DNA of 64,000 bases, from NCBI RefSeq assembly GCF_035582795.1, contig NC_134366.1, positions 113,140,256 through 113,204,255 on the forward strand, given 5' to 3'. This stretch comes from Mycteria americana. Its lineage: Eukaryota > Chordata > Aves > Ciconiiformes > Ciconiidae. The position numbers and the translations under genes are program-made. The notes below the pieces were generated by a model. The model made no database searches and was not told the origin of the DNA. It worked only from the letters and a program-made list of their open reading frames with translations. Shown one piece after another: positions 50,901 through 62,522 of the stretch. The stretch's first letter is position 1; the number at the start of each line of letters is the position of its first letter.

Positions 50901-53900
50901 AAGTTCTGAAGTTTTCCCATCTGCAGAACCTCTTTCTGCTGCTTATATTTCTAATGGTGAACCTTTCTTTCATCTGGCCTGTCAGACAGGAATATAATTT
51001 GTAACTTAATAAGGACAAAAAGAAATGGAAAGAAAACATTTGGTGAAAGATACTGATGATGTATTGATTTCTTCCGTTTTCTTACCTGGTACCAAGCTGC
51101 ATAACAAACTCATTATACAATAAACTGTACCTTTCCTTCTCCTCTAATATATTTTCAGTCCATAAAACAATGCATTAAAAGTAATAACTAGGATCTGAGA
51201 TGCAGGGCAGCAATTCCCCACAGTGCATCCTCATGCCGCACACTTCTGGGGCTGGGCAGCATGGGTGTGTACCCTGTCCATCACCTTGGCACCCTTGGCT
51301 TTCCCTCCTGAGAAACATTGGTTCAACAGCTGTCCTTAGAGCCAGGTTGATTTTTCACACCCTTTCCCTTCCTCTCTTCCCTGCCTTTTTTCTTCTGTGT
51401 GGCTTAAAACATGATATCCTCTGCTCTGCCTGAAGTCCGACCCGTAGGAGCCTCGTGGAAGATATGAGCAGGTAGGCACAAATGCACACACATGCACGCG
51501 TGCTGCGACGTGCAGTTTCTCAGTACAGCATTTCTCTTCATCCACTGTGAGACAATACAGATCATTAACAATAAGTGAAGGCTGAGCACAGTATCCTGTG
51601 TCACTCCTTCTCTCTGCTCGTTGAACTCCTATCGCTGGTAAATTCCCTTCATCCTAACTGATTTAATTCCTGGAGAGGATGAAAATTTGAAATTCTGACC
51701 TCTTACATCTTCAAGACTCTCCTGCAGGTGAATCCTGGCATAGTACATTATACGCTTTTATCAGATGACTTCTTCCCCAATGACCAAATTCTCCTTCCTG
51801 GAAGTTCATGAATGTTTATAACTGAAGAGAGGATGATTTTCTCACTTCTATTAGCACTGTACTCTTTCTCTCTCCCTCTCTTTGGCTTCTCCCTTTCCTT
51901 GAACTCTAGGTTACTAAAGTTCATATTAAAAGAGTAAAATAACAACAAAGAGTAATGGAATATACCTAAACAAACTGGAATTGGCAGGTGAATTACAATT
52001 GTGTGCTAAGTGTTTATAGCATAATGCAGAATTAATAATTGGTAGAGAAAGATTCACCAAATTGTCACAATATAATTTAATGCATATTTAAAGGTGTATA
52101 GGAGTATAAATACTTTAATTTTAACTTTTATGATCCAAATAGTTGCTATTAGAAAAACACATCCTTTTCAAACACTGCACTACTGCTGGTTTCTGAGTCT
52201 GATTGTAGAACTGATGTCAGAAGCTCATTAGAAATTAAGGTCTTTACTGTTCCAGCTTATTTAATAGCTATGCATCCATGTTTCCTTGTTTCATCCAAAA
52301 AAGGGCAAAAGCATTTTTTTAGAAACTCAACAAAATTGTGTGGTATGTGTTAATACAGTTGGAAGACATTAGTTTGGGAGCTAAATATAATTCCATATTT
52401 AGCCTATTCAGGAAGGGTGAAGGGGTCACTCTTGAAGTATTTTCTCATCTGAAAGTTGATTTTCTTGGTGAAAAGAAAAGCCCCGGACAAAGTTCATCTT
52501 CATAAAATTTTAAGCCTCCTTTTCATCTGCAATTTATTTTGTCACTTCTTATAAGCAGAGAAGAAGACTGTGTGCATGCAGAGCTTCAGCAAACCAAGTG
52601 GGAACCTGTCGCTGCTGTAGAGCTAAGTTAGCTTTGCAGTTTTGAAAAATCTGCTAAGGTCATTAGTTATTTCTGATGAAGAGCATTACTTCCTAAGGTA
52701 CCTACTTTGAAGGCAGCTCTGTTACCATCAGCCTGAGCAGTATGAGCTTGTCCTGACCTTGTGGTACCTGGCAGCACATGGAAAATGTCTGTGTGCAGGG
52801 GTGGCTGAGTGTGGGGTGTGACTCCCCGCATTTGTTACTCGGAAGTGTGTGCGCTTGCCTGCAGCAGCTGATGTAACTCTGTATAAAACCAGCTCTGGTA
52901 GTACTTAACCTCTGCTAAGCTTTAAGCCTAAACAGAGATGCAGAAATATGCTAAGCCAGAAGGGTGTTTCAATGCATTTTATTCTACTGTGCTGAATTTT
53001 GCCTTTCTGAAGTTGCAGAACTGATATTGAAGTATGAATATTTTTTCCTTTGTATACGGTTTTAAACCAGGAGGGATGCATGACACATGTGCAGTCCAGA
53101 GTGAAACTCTAGAACCTTGTGCAAAAGTATAAAACTGGGACTGGTGGAACTTGCAGAGAACAGTAATTAAGATGTTATAGATACTGACTTTAAAAATTAA
53201 TAAACTAGCTGAAAACAGGTACAGGTATCTAAGCAACTTTCCTTTGAAGGAACAAAACCAGCTAATCCTATCGGAGACCAAAGGAAAAAAAAGAATAATC
53301 AAAGTGGATATGACAGGAACCAAAAAGTAGAAAGTCTGAAAATCTCTACCCAAAAGAATGGGGACCAAATATTTACATAACATTCATTTTGGCTTTTAAT
53401 TGCTTGTAGCAAGGGCAGGGGGGGGAAGAAAAAAAAAATGATTACACCATTATTTTATTTTCCCTCCAAAAGGAATTTCTTAACCTTATCAATTTCCCTG
53501 CTGCAGAATTATGGTTTAGTTGCTTGATCCTTTAAATGCTAGGAAGTTGGTTTACACTCTTTTATGCCTCTATATTTTTGAGATTGGCTTTCCAAGAAAA
53601 ATATTGAAATATTATGTTTTTTAAAATATGAAAGCTTACATTTTTTCTCCTTTATATGTCTAATAACCCTTAAGCAGATAGAAATATGTATAACTGCAAA
53701 ATATGATGAGATAACATCCTGCCAAAAGAGATGCAGGGAGGATATCAAACACAGAGCACTTCTTTACTAAGCAGAAGCAAATGCACCTACTGTGAGTGCT
53801 GTCACCTCCTCCTACTTTCTGTCCAGGAGGAGAGATGACATGGCCATGGCAGGAGGCAGAGCAGGCAGCAGTGGCCGGAATGAGCAGCAGGCAGGGAAAG

Positions 53901-56900
53901 TCTATTTTTATCAGATGCAATGATACATTTTTTCAGCATTTCTGAAATGTTCACACATCGTGTGTCACCATGGGTTGTGCGTGTGCGGGGGTGAAGGTAT
54001 GTGGGTATGCCTTTTTCCCCGTAGAAGTATTTCTCAGAATGGGAGGTTCTCATCCCACGCGTTCCAGGCTGAAAGCAAAGAAACAATGTTCAGAAAGGTA
54101 CTAAATAAAGAAAGTGGTTGAACAAAGGAGAGGGAGGATGAAAGAACTATGCTTATGTTGGTGTCAAAATAAAATGGGACAATTGCTTAAAACAAAAACC
54201 TGGAACACTTTAGTGTACTAGGAAGATTTAATTAGAACTACGTAGGCCTGATTCTCCACTGCTTATGCCTTACATAATCATTTAAGTTGTACAAGGTATC
54301 ATATGGTAGGAAGGGGAGTGATTTACCTCTTTCAAGAGTCAAAATGCCTGAATGTCGCTGCATACTGTCAAGTAAAATACACAAGCAATGCAAAAAAAAA
54401 AAAAAAAAGTGTAATGATGCCTGTGTTTGAAAATAGTTATGACAGAACGTACAGCATCCGAGAATCTCAAAACTGTTTCTATTTTAATTTGTCTGTTTGT
54501 ACATAGTTTTCACTATTAACATATTATTTATTATTTGTATACCAGCAAATTATACAAATATATCAAGATTTGTACCTGGAAACTTCACTGAAGTTTCAAG
54601 GCAACCTTAACTTTGTAATGTACCTGTTAGAGTATACTATAGTATGTTGTAGTATTATATATTATTGGGAAACTGTGATACATTTTTTGGCAAATATAAC
54701 ATACAAAGTTAACTAATAAGTTTTAAGACAGAAGGGATTTTCATTATTTTGGTTGAAAATGTTGTATCTTCTTGTTTACAGTTCACCATATGTATAATGT
54801 ATATTCTTCTAGCAAATGTACAGCAGGCAGCAGGGAAGAAGGCTGTTTTTTATACAGTCCTGGTTGCTGCCCTTTGGGTCAGGTGGGAATCCTCTGGAAG
54901 GTGGGAGGTATCACCATCATACATGTAATTTCCCTAATAAGCATGTTTAGATAGGAGAAACACCTGGAGTTCAGGGTAGCATTGGCATGAAATGGATAGG
55001 ACAGCAAGGATGGACCCAGGAGCAGATGGGGAGACTTCAAGGCTTCTAAGGGGAACATGGGTAGCAGTAGGGCTTGCTCATAGCAGAAGAAGACAGTAAA
55101 GACTGCACAGTGAAGAAGACAAGACTTCTCAGGGAAGAATACATGGTTTACTGTAAAGCAGGCAGTTGCTGGAAGTTAGTGGTCTGGAAAGTGGGACAGG
55201 AGGAAAGATCTGACCTGTAAGAATATGATGGGCAAGAGAGAGAATAGGTTTCAATTACCTTTTCATTTACCCCTCTTCCCTAGTAGATCTGAATCTGAAT
55301 CTACAGATCTGAATCTGCTAGGTATTAAAAAAAAAAAAATCTTTTCTAGTGTAATGACTTTTGAGGGACTGCAATACAAGGAACATCTTTTGCAAGTGTA
55401 GAGTCCCATCATAGTAGTCTGATTTGAATAAAACTTAGAATTCCATGAGTAAATTCTTGCTGGAACTAGCATGATATCTTAAATGATTATCCAGCTTTGG
55501 CAGTCATCTTCAGTAACAGAAAATTAGCTGTCTTTGGCAAGCTGTCCAAGGAGTTAATTAGCTTCACTGTGTTGTACCTTCTGTTTAGTTTAGTGAATTT
55601 ATCTCTCTTCTGTCCTTGTCTATCATTAACTTTCTGTCTCCTTGATTGCAGTCTACATGGATCTTCAAGTTCTTCATTAATTTTTTTAGGTAAACCCATT
55701 AGACACAGTTCCTTTTGCCTTTCAGCATTTCAATGTTTTAATCATACTTCTGGTCTCCAAAGGCAGAGGGAATGTAATTTTCCTGTTCTGTGTTCCATTG
55801 ATAAAAAATTGCAGGCTAGACTTTTTCATTCACTGTTTCACAGAGCCTGCACAAGTCTCAGAAGTCACAGACTTCCACAATGAAGTTTCCATCCTGTCAA
55901 CATGAATGGAATCACTTATTCGTAGATTTTAGGGTAATATACTTGCCCACATGAAATCCTATTACTTTTTGCACCTGGCTTAGGAGGTGAGGTAGGCCAC
56001 CCTGTATTGATGATTTTGACAACCCTGGCATTACCAGCATCCAAAGCAATACAGTTTACCAGCATTTTTCCCTTAGATTTTTGATAAAAATGTTACATCA
56101 AGGAGGATCTAAATCTAGCTCAGTCCTACAGTGTATTCTGTTCCACTCAGAGTGCTACTGCAACCATCCCATCCCATGAATCTGGCTACAGCTTCATTTT
56201 AAAACTCTTTTTTTTAAAACAGATTTTGATGCATTTAATGACTGTCATTTTTCCTATGCAATTTTAATTTTCTGTCTTTGCTTCCAGTTGTTACAATACA
56301 TAACCAGATTAAAAATATATACTAGTGACATTTTGTGACATAAAGACATCTAATAAAAAAGCGACTCATTGAACAGCTTGAAAGATCAGTCCTTTTACAG
56401 TGTAGGAAAAGCAGTATGATCATTAATCTTTTTCAACACTAAAGTCTTCAAAAAGATGACAGTGCTAGTCCTAACTTATGAATATATGCATTACAAAGCC
56501 TGCTTTAGAAACCAAATGGCTATTGAATGCTCTGAATATCAGAAACACTGACAATCTTTCTATTAAAGACTTAAAATTTTTTTTTCTTGATTTGTAAACA
56601 GTGAATTCTATTACTAAAACCAACTCAGAGCAGGGCAACTTCAGTCAAAATTATTTAAGATATAATATATCTACTGTTTATATGTGGCAGAAGGCTTGAA
56701 TTTATCTGGAAGTCTCCTTCCATACCACAGCCTGACTATCACACAGGTTTTCCCGAAGTAGAGTATACAAAGAGTTAAGAAATTTTTTATTTAAGTGGTG
56801 AGGTTTGGGAATGGGACAATTGTAATTCATAGGCTGGAATGTCTTGTAACATAATTTACTAATGCACGTCCTCAGGGTCACATCAAACCATTTTCTTCTT

Positions 56901-57596
56901 GTGATTAGTGTGAAAACAGAACAAGACTATCACAAATTTAATTAGACTGGCCCCATAATTTATGCTGTTGAATATTTGCTGAAACAGTTAATAAAACATT
57001 CATGTACTCAAAATGTTTAAAAGTAGCCTTCTTGCCATGTCATTGCAGCCTCACAGTTCCATAAACACTGTTTTGTCTAAATGTGCACAAAAATATAGCT
57101 ATAGATAGGTATAAATGATATTTTTCAATATTTCAAACAATTTGAATATCTTTCTGCTGTAAGACAATTTCATTAGTATTTGCCATACAGGAATTTTTGA
57201 TACTAAACTTCCCTTGAATGAAATATGAGAAGTTCTTTGTTGTTTTTTTGTGTTTTTCAACAGATGCTTTTGAAGTATCTGAGAAACAAAATAATCCTGT
57301 GTTTACCAAACCAGGAGGAAATGTCACTTTTACTTGCCCTTATAAAATTGGAGATTCAGTGCAGCAAGTGATGTGGGAAAGGATTAAAGCAGATCAAGTA
57401 GATACCATTGCTCTGTGCAATTCGTCAGGAAAGCAAAGCTTTGGTTCAGATTTCGAAGCGCGTACACTGGTGGATTGCTCTGATCAGGCAAACTCCATGA
57501 TCGTCATTCAAAACATTACCGCCTCTGACTTTGCAACGTATCGCTGCATAGCTACTGGACGAAACAAAACCTACGTGAAGAGTTTTACTATAGCTG
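38891..57596 (+). CDS. CD226: CD226 (DNAM-1), signal peptide plus two Ig domains, 3'-partial
   Basis: CD226 is an activating type I membrane receptor of NK cells, T cells and platelets. It binds nectin-family ligands (CD155 and CD112 in mammals) and competes with TIGIT and CD96. The joined segments 38891-38939, 39230-39562 and 57264-57596 give 715 nt, about 238 residues, with both introns in phase 1 as usual for Ig genes. Residues 1-16 form a Leu/Val-rich signal peptide. The first Ig domain has Cys (LECIYP), Trp (SWMKW) and DVGLYFC. The second has FTCPY, VMWERI, a second Cys pair (ALCN/VDCS) and ATYRC. Both align well with my recollection of human CD226, including TYPxG before W-x-K-V-I. Several N-glycosylation sites are present (NVT, NAS, NSS, NIT, NKT). 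Transmembrane and cytoplasmic exons are beyond 64000. CD226 follows RTTN on the same strand in human as well. Confidence 0.93.
39230..39562 (+). CDS. CD226: CD226 exon, first Ig (V-type) domain
   Basis: Acceptor tgtgctttag, donor gtaagc. It is 333 nt long, phase 1 to phase 1. It encodes the membrane-distal domain that contacts nectin-like ligands. Ligand-binding motifs of the nectin/TIGIT group are visible: A-x6-G (AVLHPIYG) and TYPxG (TYPDG). The third motif, (V/I)(S/T)Q, appears as IIQ. N-glycosylation sites are NVT and NAS. Only 290 bases separate it from the signal exon. Confidence 0.95.
41450..41660 (-). mobile_element. Probable old CR1 3' fragment
   Basis: Read on the + strand, aaaatcctaaaagttagacg...agatctgcaagttcatttagtcc...ccaaggcagtactga follows, loosely, the reverse complement of a CR1 3' region (…gggacct…gatcatctagtcc…aaggcagga…). 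It is heavily decayed, and the limits are rough. Confidence 0.4.
43095..43113. repeat. Perfect 9-bp inverted repeat, 1-nt centre
   Basis: atttccatt-a-aatggaaat. It lies 17 bases before a second perfect palindrome. Confidence 0.85.
43131..43150. repeat. Perfect 20-bp palindrome
   Basis: ataatgccat followed directly by atggcattat, with no spacer. Confidence 0.9.
43908..43939. repeat. GC-rich perfect 12-bp hairpin, 8-nt loop
   Basis: The arm gttcaccccacc, the loop atggtctg and the arm ggtggggtgaac pair without mismatch. At 8 of 12 G-C pairs it is the strongest stem I noticed in the window, and it stands out in AT-rich intron sequence. It is not long enough to be a typical pre-miRNA. Confidence 0.9.
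44127..44148. repeat. Perfect 10-bp inverted repeat, 2-nt centre
   Basis: aagtggtgat-aa-atcaccactt. It is followed by an overlapping short stem, ttacgt (44147-44152) with acgtaa (44163-44168). Confidence 0.88.
47840..48490 (-). mobile_element. Old CR1 LINE fragment, antisense
   Basis: The + strand reads as a decayed reverse complement of a CR1 3' half. It shows ctggaagagacattcc...catccatctctgtgttctgaggcagga (about 47870-47925), ttaaccagccttacaagga (about 47989), ttctccagtttgtat (about 48211), ggtcttaaccattgctgaat...atgtctcctgtgtcttg (about 48277-48327) and cacccagatcctttt (about 48419). The order agrees with CR1 on the minus strand. Many indels and low identity mark it as an ancient insertion. 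Confidence 0.62.
48790..50460 (+). mobile_element. CR1 LINE, ORF1 esterase end to ORF2 endonuclease, no 3' end
   Basis: A sense-strand CR1 copy inside CD226. The segment 49100-49215 encodes the end of the ORF1 SGNH-esterase-like domain, with HHGS, LLGRD and a D-x-x-H box (DRIHLS). From 49530 the ORF2 apurinic-type endonuclease follows: ITETWWDSSHDWS, later a G-D-F-N core at about 49830 and TARHK/QS-like sequence. At 50230-50290 the endonuclease-RT linker is seen (RPAWMNKKLLTKLKHKKEV). Stops and frameshifts break every frame, so it is dead. Most CR1 copies keep only the 3' end; this one keeps the 5' half and lacks the 3' half. Edges are approximate. Confidence 0.85.
57264..57596 (+). CDS. CD226: CD226 exon, second Ig domain
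   Basis: Acceptor tgtttttcaacag, donor gtaagt. It is 333 nt long, phase 1 to phase 1. It begins DAFEVSEKQNNPVF and holds the Ig Cys pair (VTFTCPY, YRCIATG), Trp in VMWERI and a further Cys pair (IALCN, LVDCS) at the positions of the human second domain. Potential N-glycans are at NVT, NSS, NIT and NKT. If the following intron were retained, the frame would stop after two codons (GGT AAG TAA), giving a secreted two-domain form. Confidence 0.95.
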
Positions 57597-58356
57597 GTAA
57601 GTAAAGGAGGAAGTGGTAAATGTTTTTACAATAGGACCTTCTGAGGTGTTAACACTTTTACCCATATAAAATAACTCTTCAATAACAAGTGAGGATTTAT
57701 TTAAATACCACATTCCAATTAGCGGCGTGTAAAAGATAGCAAAGTTAACAATTAGTCTTGTTTCCATAGAAAGAAGCTGGTTTTAAGCTTGTCTGATCTC
57801 ATTATAGGACTTTAGACCTGTTTGTGAGAAACTGGTTTGTTGTTAGGAAGGAGACGCTTTGGAAGAAGAGAGACTGCCTGAGTTTGTGGGAGAGGTAGGC
57901 ATTCTCCCAAAGAAGCCACGAGGGGAATTCCCCATTAGCACAGTGCACCTCAGGGTCCCAGGGGAGGCACCTATCCTACAACGAAGGCAAAGAGCACGCT
58001 CTCATTTGAAAATGTACGAATTTGTAAAATGACCTCTACCTTATTCAAGTAAGGAGCTTCTTTAGGGGGAGCTGAGAAGCTCTCCAGGTTTTGCTGTGAC
58101 TGTTGTCACAGTTTGATTATAATGGGAGCTTAGGTCTCCATATGTAGACACTTGAAACAAGATTTCTCAAACTGTGAGTTGAATCCCGCCTTTACTTCTG
58201 TTTTCTGTTATGACTGAAAAAACCTCAGTTTTGGTTCTTCTCTATCGCATGTATTTTGAAGATGCAGTTCTTGTACCACCCCAGTCCTTCTTTTCCTGTA
58301 GCGGCATTCAGTCCAGCTCTCTGGTATCTTTTGAGGGTACTGCTTTTGTTCCTTAT

Positions 58357-58362
58357 AATAAA
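58357..58362 (+). terminator. Possible intronic polyadenylation signal AATAAA
   Basis: AATAAA lies 760 bases after the second Ig exon. If used with intron retention it would end a soluble CD226 form. This hexamer is common by chance in AT-rich DNA, so the entry is only a possibility. Confidence 0.2.
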
Positions 58363-60609
58363 TAAGTGTTAGTAGACCTCTCTTTGGCAATACTAAGAGC
58401 TTCGGCATGGGATATGAAACTTCAGAATATGCGTCATCTGTGCTATTGTTATTGAGAAGCAGACAAAGTGCTCAGGAAAAAAATGCTGACCTGCTTTACT
58501 CTGAACACTTGACCATGAAAGTCCATGAAATTGAGCAGAATATGATGAAAAGAAAAAGGGTATCAGGAGGAAAATTGCTCTCACCTCTGACAATTTTAAA
58601 CATTCAAATTTCAAAATGTTGACTATATTCATATAATCAAGCATATCCAAATTGTAGAGCAATAGAAATTTTTTTTGTTTACTCCAAGTGCAGTGCTTCT
58701 TATATCAAAATGAAAGCATATAATTTGCAAAAAAATACAATAACTTTAAGAATTATCAGTCCTCCCTACACAAACTATTTCTTCTCCAAAAAAAGAGTTC
58801 AGTTTCCATGCTTCTTTTGCTCTTGAAACAAATTCTATTTACCATTTTTAGTTCTAAAAATGTCAGCATAGTTATGCCTGTTTATTGGTGAAAAAAAGGT
58901 CTGAAACCATTGGAGAAGCTGAAGCACAATATGATTCAGAAAACACCCCATTGTCTCCCTTTTAAGGCCTCACTCCATATTATGAACAGCATTTTGCTGA
59001 ATTTTCCAAAGGAAAGTGAAGTGTCAAGTATTTCCAGTTTTTTCTCTTTAACGTTTGGGTCTGTTTCATAACATGCAATTAATATTTCCAGTGAGATATG
59101 GAGAAACACTAAGGAGAAAGGAGCAACAGGCCAGGTGTCAGCTCCCACTGCACCCTGTGGTTTAGCCAGTGAAGCCTCTCACAAACTCGTGAATGACTTT
59201 GCTTGATGCAACAGCTGTGGCTTGAATAAACCAAGTGGTGACAGAAACTTGCCACACTGTTTTTTGTGTATGTTCTATCAGTTCAGTCACTTCATTTTCT
59301 TTGGCTTAGCATTACAGCTAAGCCACACTCTAGCTTGGATTTTTCTACCAAACTCTTCCAACGTTTTTAGTCTGTTAGTGTGATTCTGCATGGGTACTGC
59401 AAATCTTCTCGCCTTGCCCAGTTCCAGAGATGTTTTGAAATACTGAATCTAGGAACTGGGACAATACCTGTATTGTAAACAGGAATAGGGGGTACTCTGT
59501 TTATGTTGGGAGAGAGTAAGACAAAAGATAAGAACCTTTTGTTTTCTTTTTTTTTCTTTGAGAAGCTGTCATTGAGAAGATGCCAAGAGTTTTTAAAGAG
59601 GAGGAATCTTGGGTGAAAGGAGGTAGAAATAAGAGCACAGGATTATTTGCAGAACTGATAATAGTTCCAAAACCAGATTAAAGGGGTGGTACAGTAGAAA
59701 CAAGCAACTTGCTTCTTGTCTAAAGGTGAATGTATTTTTGCAAGGAGAAACAGCATGGAATTCCTATGAAGACAAAAAGGGAGAGAAAGGGGAAAAGGTA
59801 TTCAAATATTGGGAAAGCCTGTGATATTCTTGCAGTTGTATCAGTAGAGTTGGCATGCTGCATTTAACGTCTTGCAACATCAGTGAAAATAAAACCATGA
59901 GATCCATTCAATATCATTAAGTTTCTCTATTCCATCCCACTAAATATTGTGATTGGTTTTTTTCAGTAACAGGAATTTCCAGCTGAAATGGGTCTTCTGC
60001 AAATCATTTTTTACTTCAAAACCTGCAACACATAAAAACAACATGTGTATGTAAAGTAGTGTAGCTTTTGTTGGACAACACTTACAGAAACAGGAGGCTG
60101 AATATTACATAATTATATAATGCGTTCAGGAGACTTTGGATTAATTTCTGATGTGTTCTTCACCATATTTCTCCTTCTAAAAATTCTATTTATATGGAGA
60201 TTGGTCATGTCACCAGATTCCACATCTGAACGCATTTCTGATTTTTACTTACCATGCTTTTTCCTTTGCTTAGATTTCATTTTTTTATCATGTTTTTGAA
60301 GGAAGGAAGCAGACTTAAAATCCATGCGTTAGTTTGGTAGATGATTGGGAAAGAAGGGGAGATGTCATATGAAAGAACAGAAAAATTAGAAGGATTGAAA
60401 AAGAAATGCTTATTCCATCTTGAAGACCTAGCCATTTTTAGAAAGATTTAATAAGTTTTTTTCTTGCTTTAGCAGCAAGTGGGATAGTAAGATCTTGTAT
60501 ACAAAGGAACACAGAAACATTTTGTGTCACTGTGTGTTCCAACTAGATCGGAAAAACTGGTTGGTGGTTGTGTTTAAATGGACGTTTAGGGGTCAGAATT
60601 ATATTATGA

Positions 60610-61130
60610 TTTGTACTAGCCCTTTCACCAGCCTTGTTGCCCTCCTCTGGACGCATTCAGGTACCTTAATATCCTTAAATTGTGGGGCCCAGAACTGCAC
60701 ACAGTACTCAAGGTGAGGCCACACCAACGCCTCTTTTGATGGGCTGGTCATGCTGTGTTTGATGCGCCCCAGGATGGGGTTTGCCCCCTTGGCTGCCAGG
60801 GCACACGGCTGACTCATGCTGCGCCTGCTGCCGACCGGCACCCCCAGATCCCTTTCTGCAGGGCTGCTCTCCAGCCACTCCCCTCCCCATTTATACTTGT
60901 GCCCATCATTGCACCATCCTAGATGCAGAATCTGGCATTTGTTCCCTTCATACACTAGGCGGGTGACCTTATTGTAGAAGGATATCAAATTAGTTAGACA
61001 GGACTTTCCCTTTGTGAATCCACGTTGACCGTGCCTTTAAATTGTCCTTTAAATGTCTTTCAGTAGTACCCAATATGATCTTCATAGCACTGAGATGAAA
61101 AGCAGGGGACTACTTGTCCAGTCGTTGAGG
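60610..61130 (-). mobile_element. CR1 LINE reverse-transcriptase fragment with internal deletion
   Basis: On the minus strand from about 60965 to 60600 the frame encodes the end of the CR1 reverse transcriptase: CQILHLGW, ESSPAERDLGVPV, MSQPCALAAKGANPILG, PHLEYCVQFWAPQF and VQRRATRLVKGL. Higher coordinates (60970-61130) match, antisense, an earlier part of the same enzyme (+ strand gacaggact...tgaatccacgttgaccgtgcc). The two parts are joined without the stretch that normally separates them (FYNKVTRLVYEG runs straight into NKCQILHLG), so the copy is internally deleted. A few residues are also missing between SPSKEA and LVWPHLEYC. The 3'UTR below 60610 is not recognisable. Confidence 0.82.
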
Positions 61131-62517
61131 GTTATCATACAGTCCTTTGAGCTGGGAGGAGACAGCAGTACTTCTGTGCCATAGAAAACGGACAGAAGAT
61201 AAGGCTGCAGTCAGGGGTGAGGAGAATCAGAGTAGGAGTGAAATTAGCTTCCCTTCTTCCTTCGTGAATTCATCCAGTATGAACACAAGATATCAGTCCA
61301 TGTCTGTGGGTCTCTACTCAACAAACCACCTTTCTCTGGGCATGAATGCATTCATGCTGGATTTCTGCCTTTCAGTTGTGAGCAAAACTATTTCAGTGAT
61401 GTCTAGTTAGCATACCATATGTGCCAGTCCAGCAAGGCATGTCACAAGTTACATGAAGATCTTCACAGTCCAGTTCAAATCTCTTGTTAGAACAAATAAC
61501 TGTCTGGCCCATCAGTGCTTCCTCCTCAAAACCAAAGTCAGCGCACTGAATGTTGAAAACCTTAATGCAAAAAAATTTCACAATCTTGCAGAGAAAATGC
61601 CACGGCCACGGAGATGGGGGAGAGAGGGACACATTGTCTAATACTTAACAGAAGTTGCGCTGATGCTGAAAATACACTTAATAGCCTTCTGTCAGCATAT
61701 CACCTTTGATGAGAACACAAGAACTAAAGAGACACATGACAAGCCTCTGACATGTTTCTGCAAAATCTTGAATGTTATGTTAAAGTCAGTAATTACAAAA
61801 GGTTTTGTATAGTTAAAGAAAACAAATGCCTCAGGAAGGCTTTGCTCACTTTGAATGAGAAAAGGCAAAAGGGCTTTGAGTTGTTGTTTCTTCTAAAAAA
61901 AATCTAATGATTTTTGTCATCCAAATTTAACTGACAGCTGATAATCTCAGCTCTCAAACTCATTAACTCAGAGATTATTATCTTGACCTGATAAAAATGA
62001 AGGTGAAACTTCAGGAAAAGAAAAACGAGGTCTGGAGTCCTTAGACCGCAGGGTGGGAATGCTGCTGAAGTCTGGAACTCTATCCAGATTCAGCCATCCT
62101 TGATGATAATTAAACACATGATTTTTAACAGAATAGCTAAAATCTTAAAATTTCTTTGTTGCTTACAGGATGTTTTCTCCCTATTTCTGTAAGTACTCAC
62201 TGGCACAGATAATGATTTTCTGTGGCGGGTAGCTAAACATTTGGAAAAAAAGACATTATATTTTTTCCTGAAGCTGGACATAGCTATATGCACCATCCTG
62301 TCACTTTAAGTACACAGCAGTTGAAAATATGATGGAAGTAGAGTGATTTCATCTGTGATTATAATACAAAAGACATCAATTTTTGTTATCAGGCAGCCTT
62401 CTCTATTGTGTCACATACCTTCAGCAGCACAAACTTCTGAGAGAATTTTCTTTCTTTTTTCTTTCCAGTAAAATAACATTGGAATTCAAGAATAAGACTC
62501 TTCTGTGATCAGTATTT

Positions 62518-62522
62518 TTTGT
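62518..62522. repeat. Target-site duplication, left copy
   Basis: tttgt, identical to 63088-63092, directly next to the TG end of the LTR. Confidence 0.75.

Larger units (their letters stand above)
39563..57263 (+). other. CD226 intron between Ig exons (17.7 kb)
   Basis: A long AT-rich intron. It holds a cluster of inverted repeats (43.1-44.2 kb), an old antisense CR1 piece (about 41.5 kb), a further antisense CR1 (47.8-48.5 kb) and a sense CR1 copy with ORF1 and endonuclease parts (48.8-50.5 kb). The remaining stretches 39.6-41.4, 44.2-47.8 and 50.5-57.2 kb show no recognisable gene; the open frames there have no family resemblance. Confidence 0.85.

Noticed and set aside
52860-52900. TATAAAA at 52882 in a GC-richer stretch, as a possible promoter
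   Set aside because: No other core element, LTR end or exon nearby.
55900-56240. Possible very old CR1-like antisense fragment
   Set aside because: Only short scattered resemblance (…tttttgataaaaatgttacatc…ctcagtcctacag…); below what I can support.
60435-60560. Acceptor-like ttgctttagcag as a possible next CD226 exon
   Set aside because: The phase-1 frame gives no membrane span or basic stop-transfer sequence before the stop.
62440-62480. Acceptor-like tract ttctttctttttt ctttccag as a possible CD226 transmembrane exon
   Set aside because: In the required phase the frame stops after two codons, and there is no hydrophobic segment.
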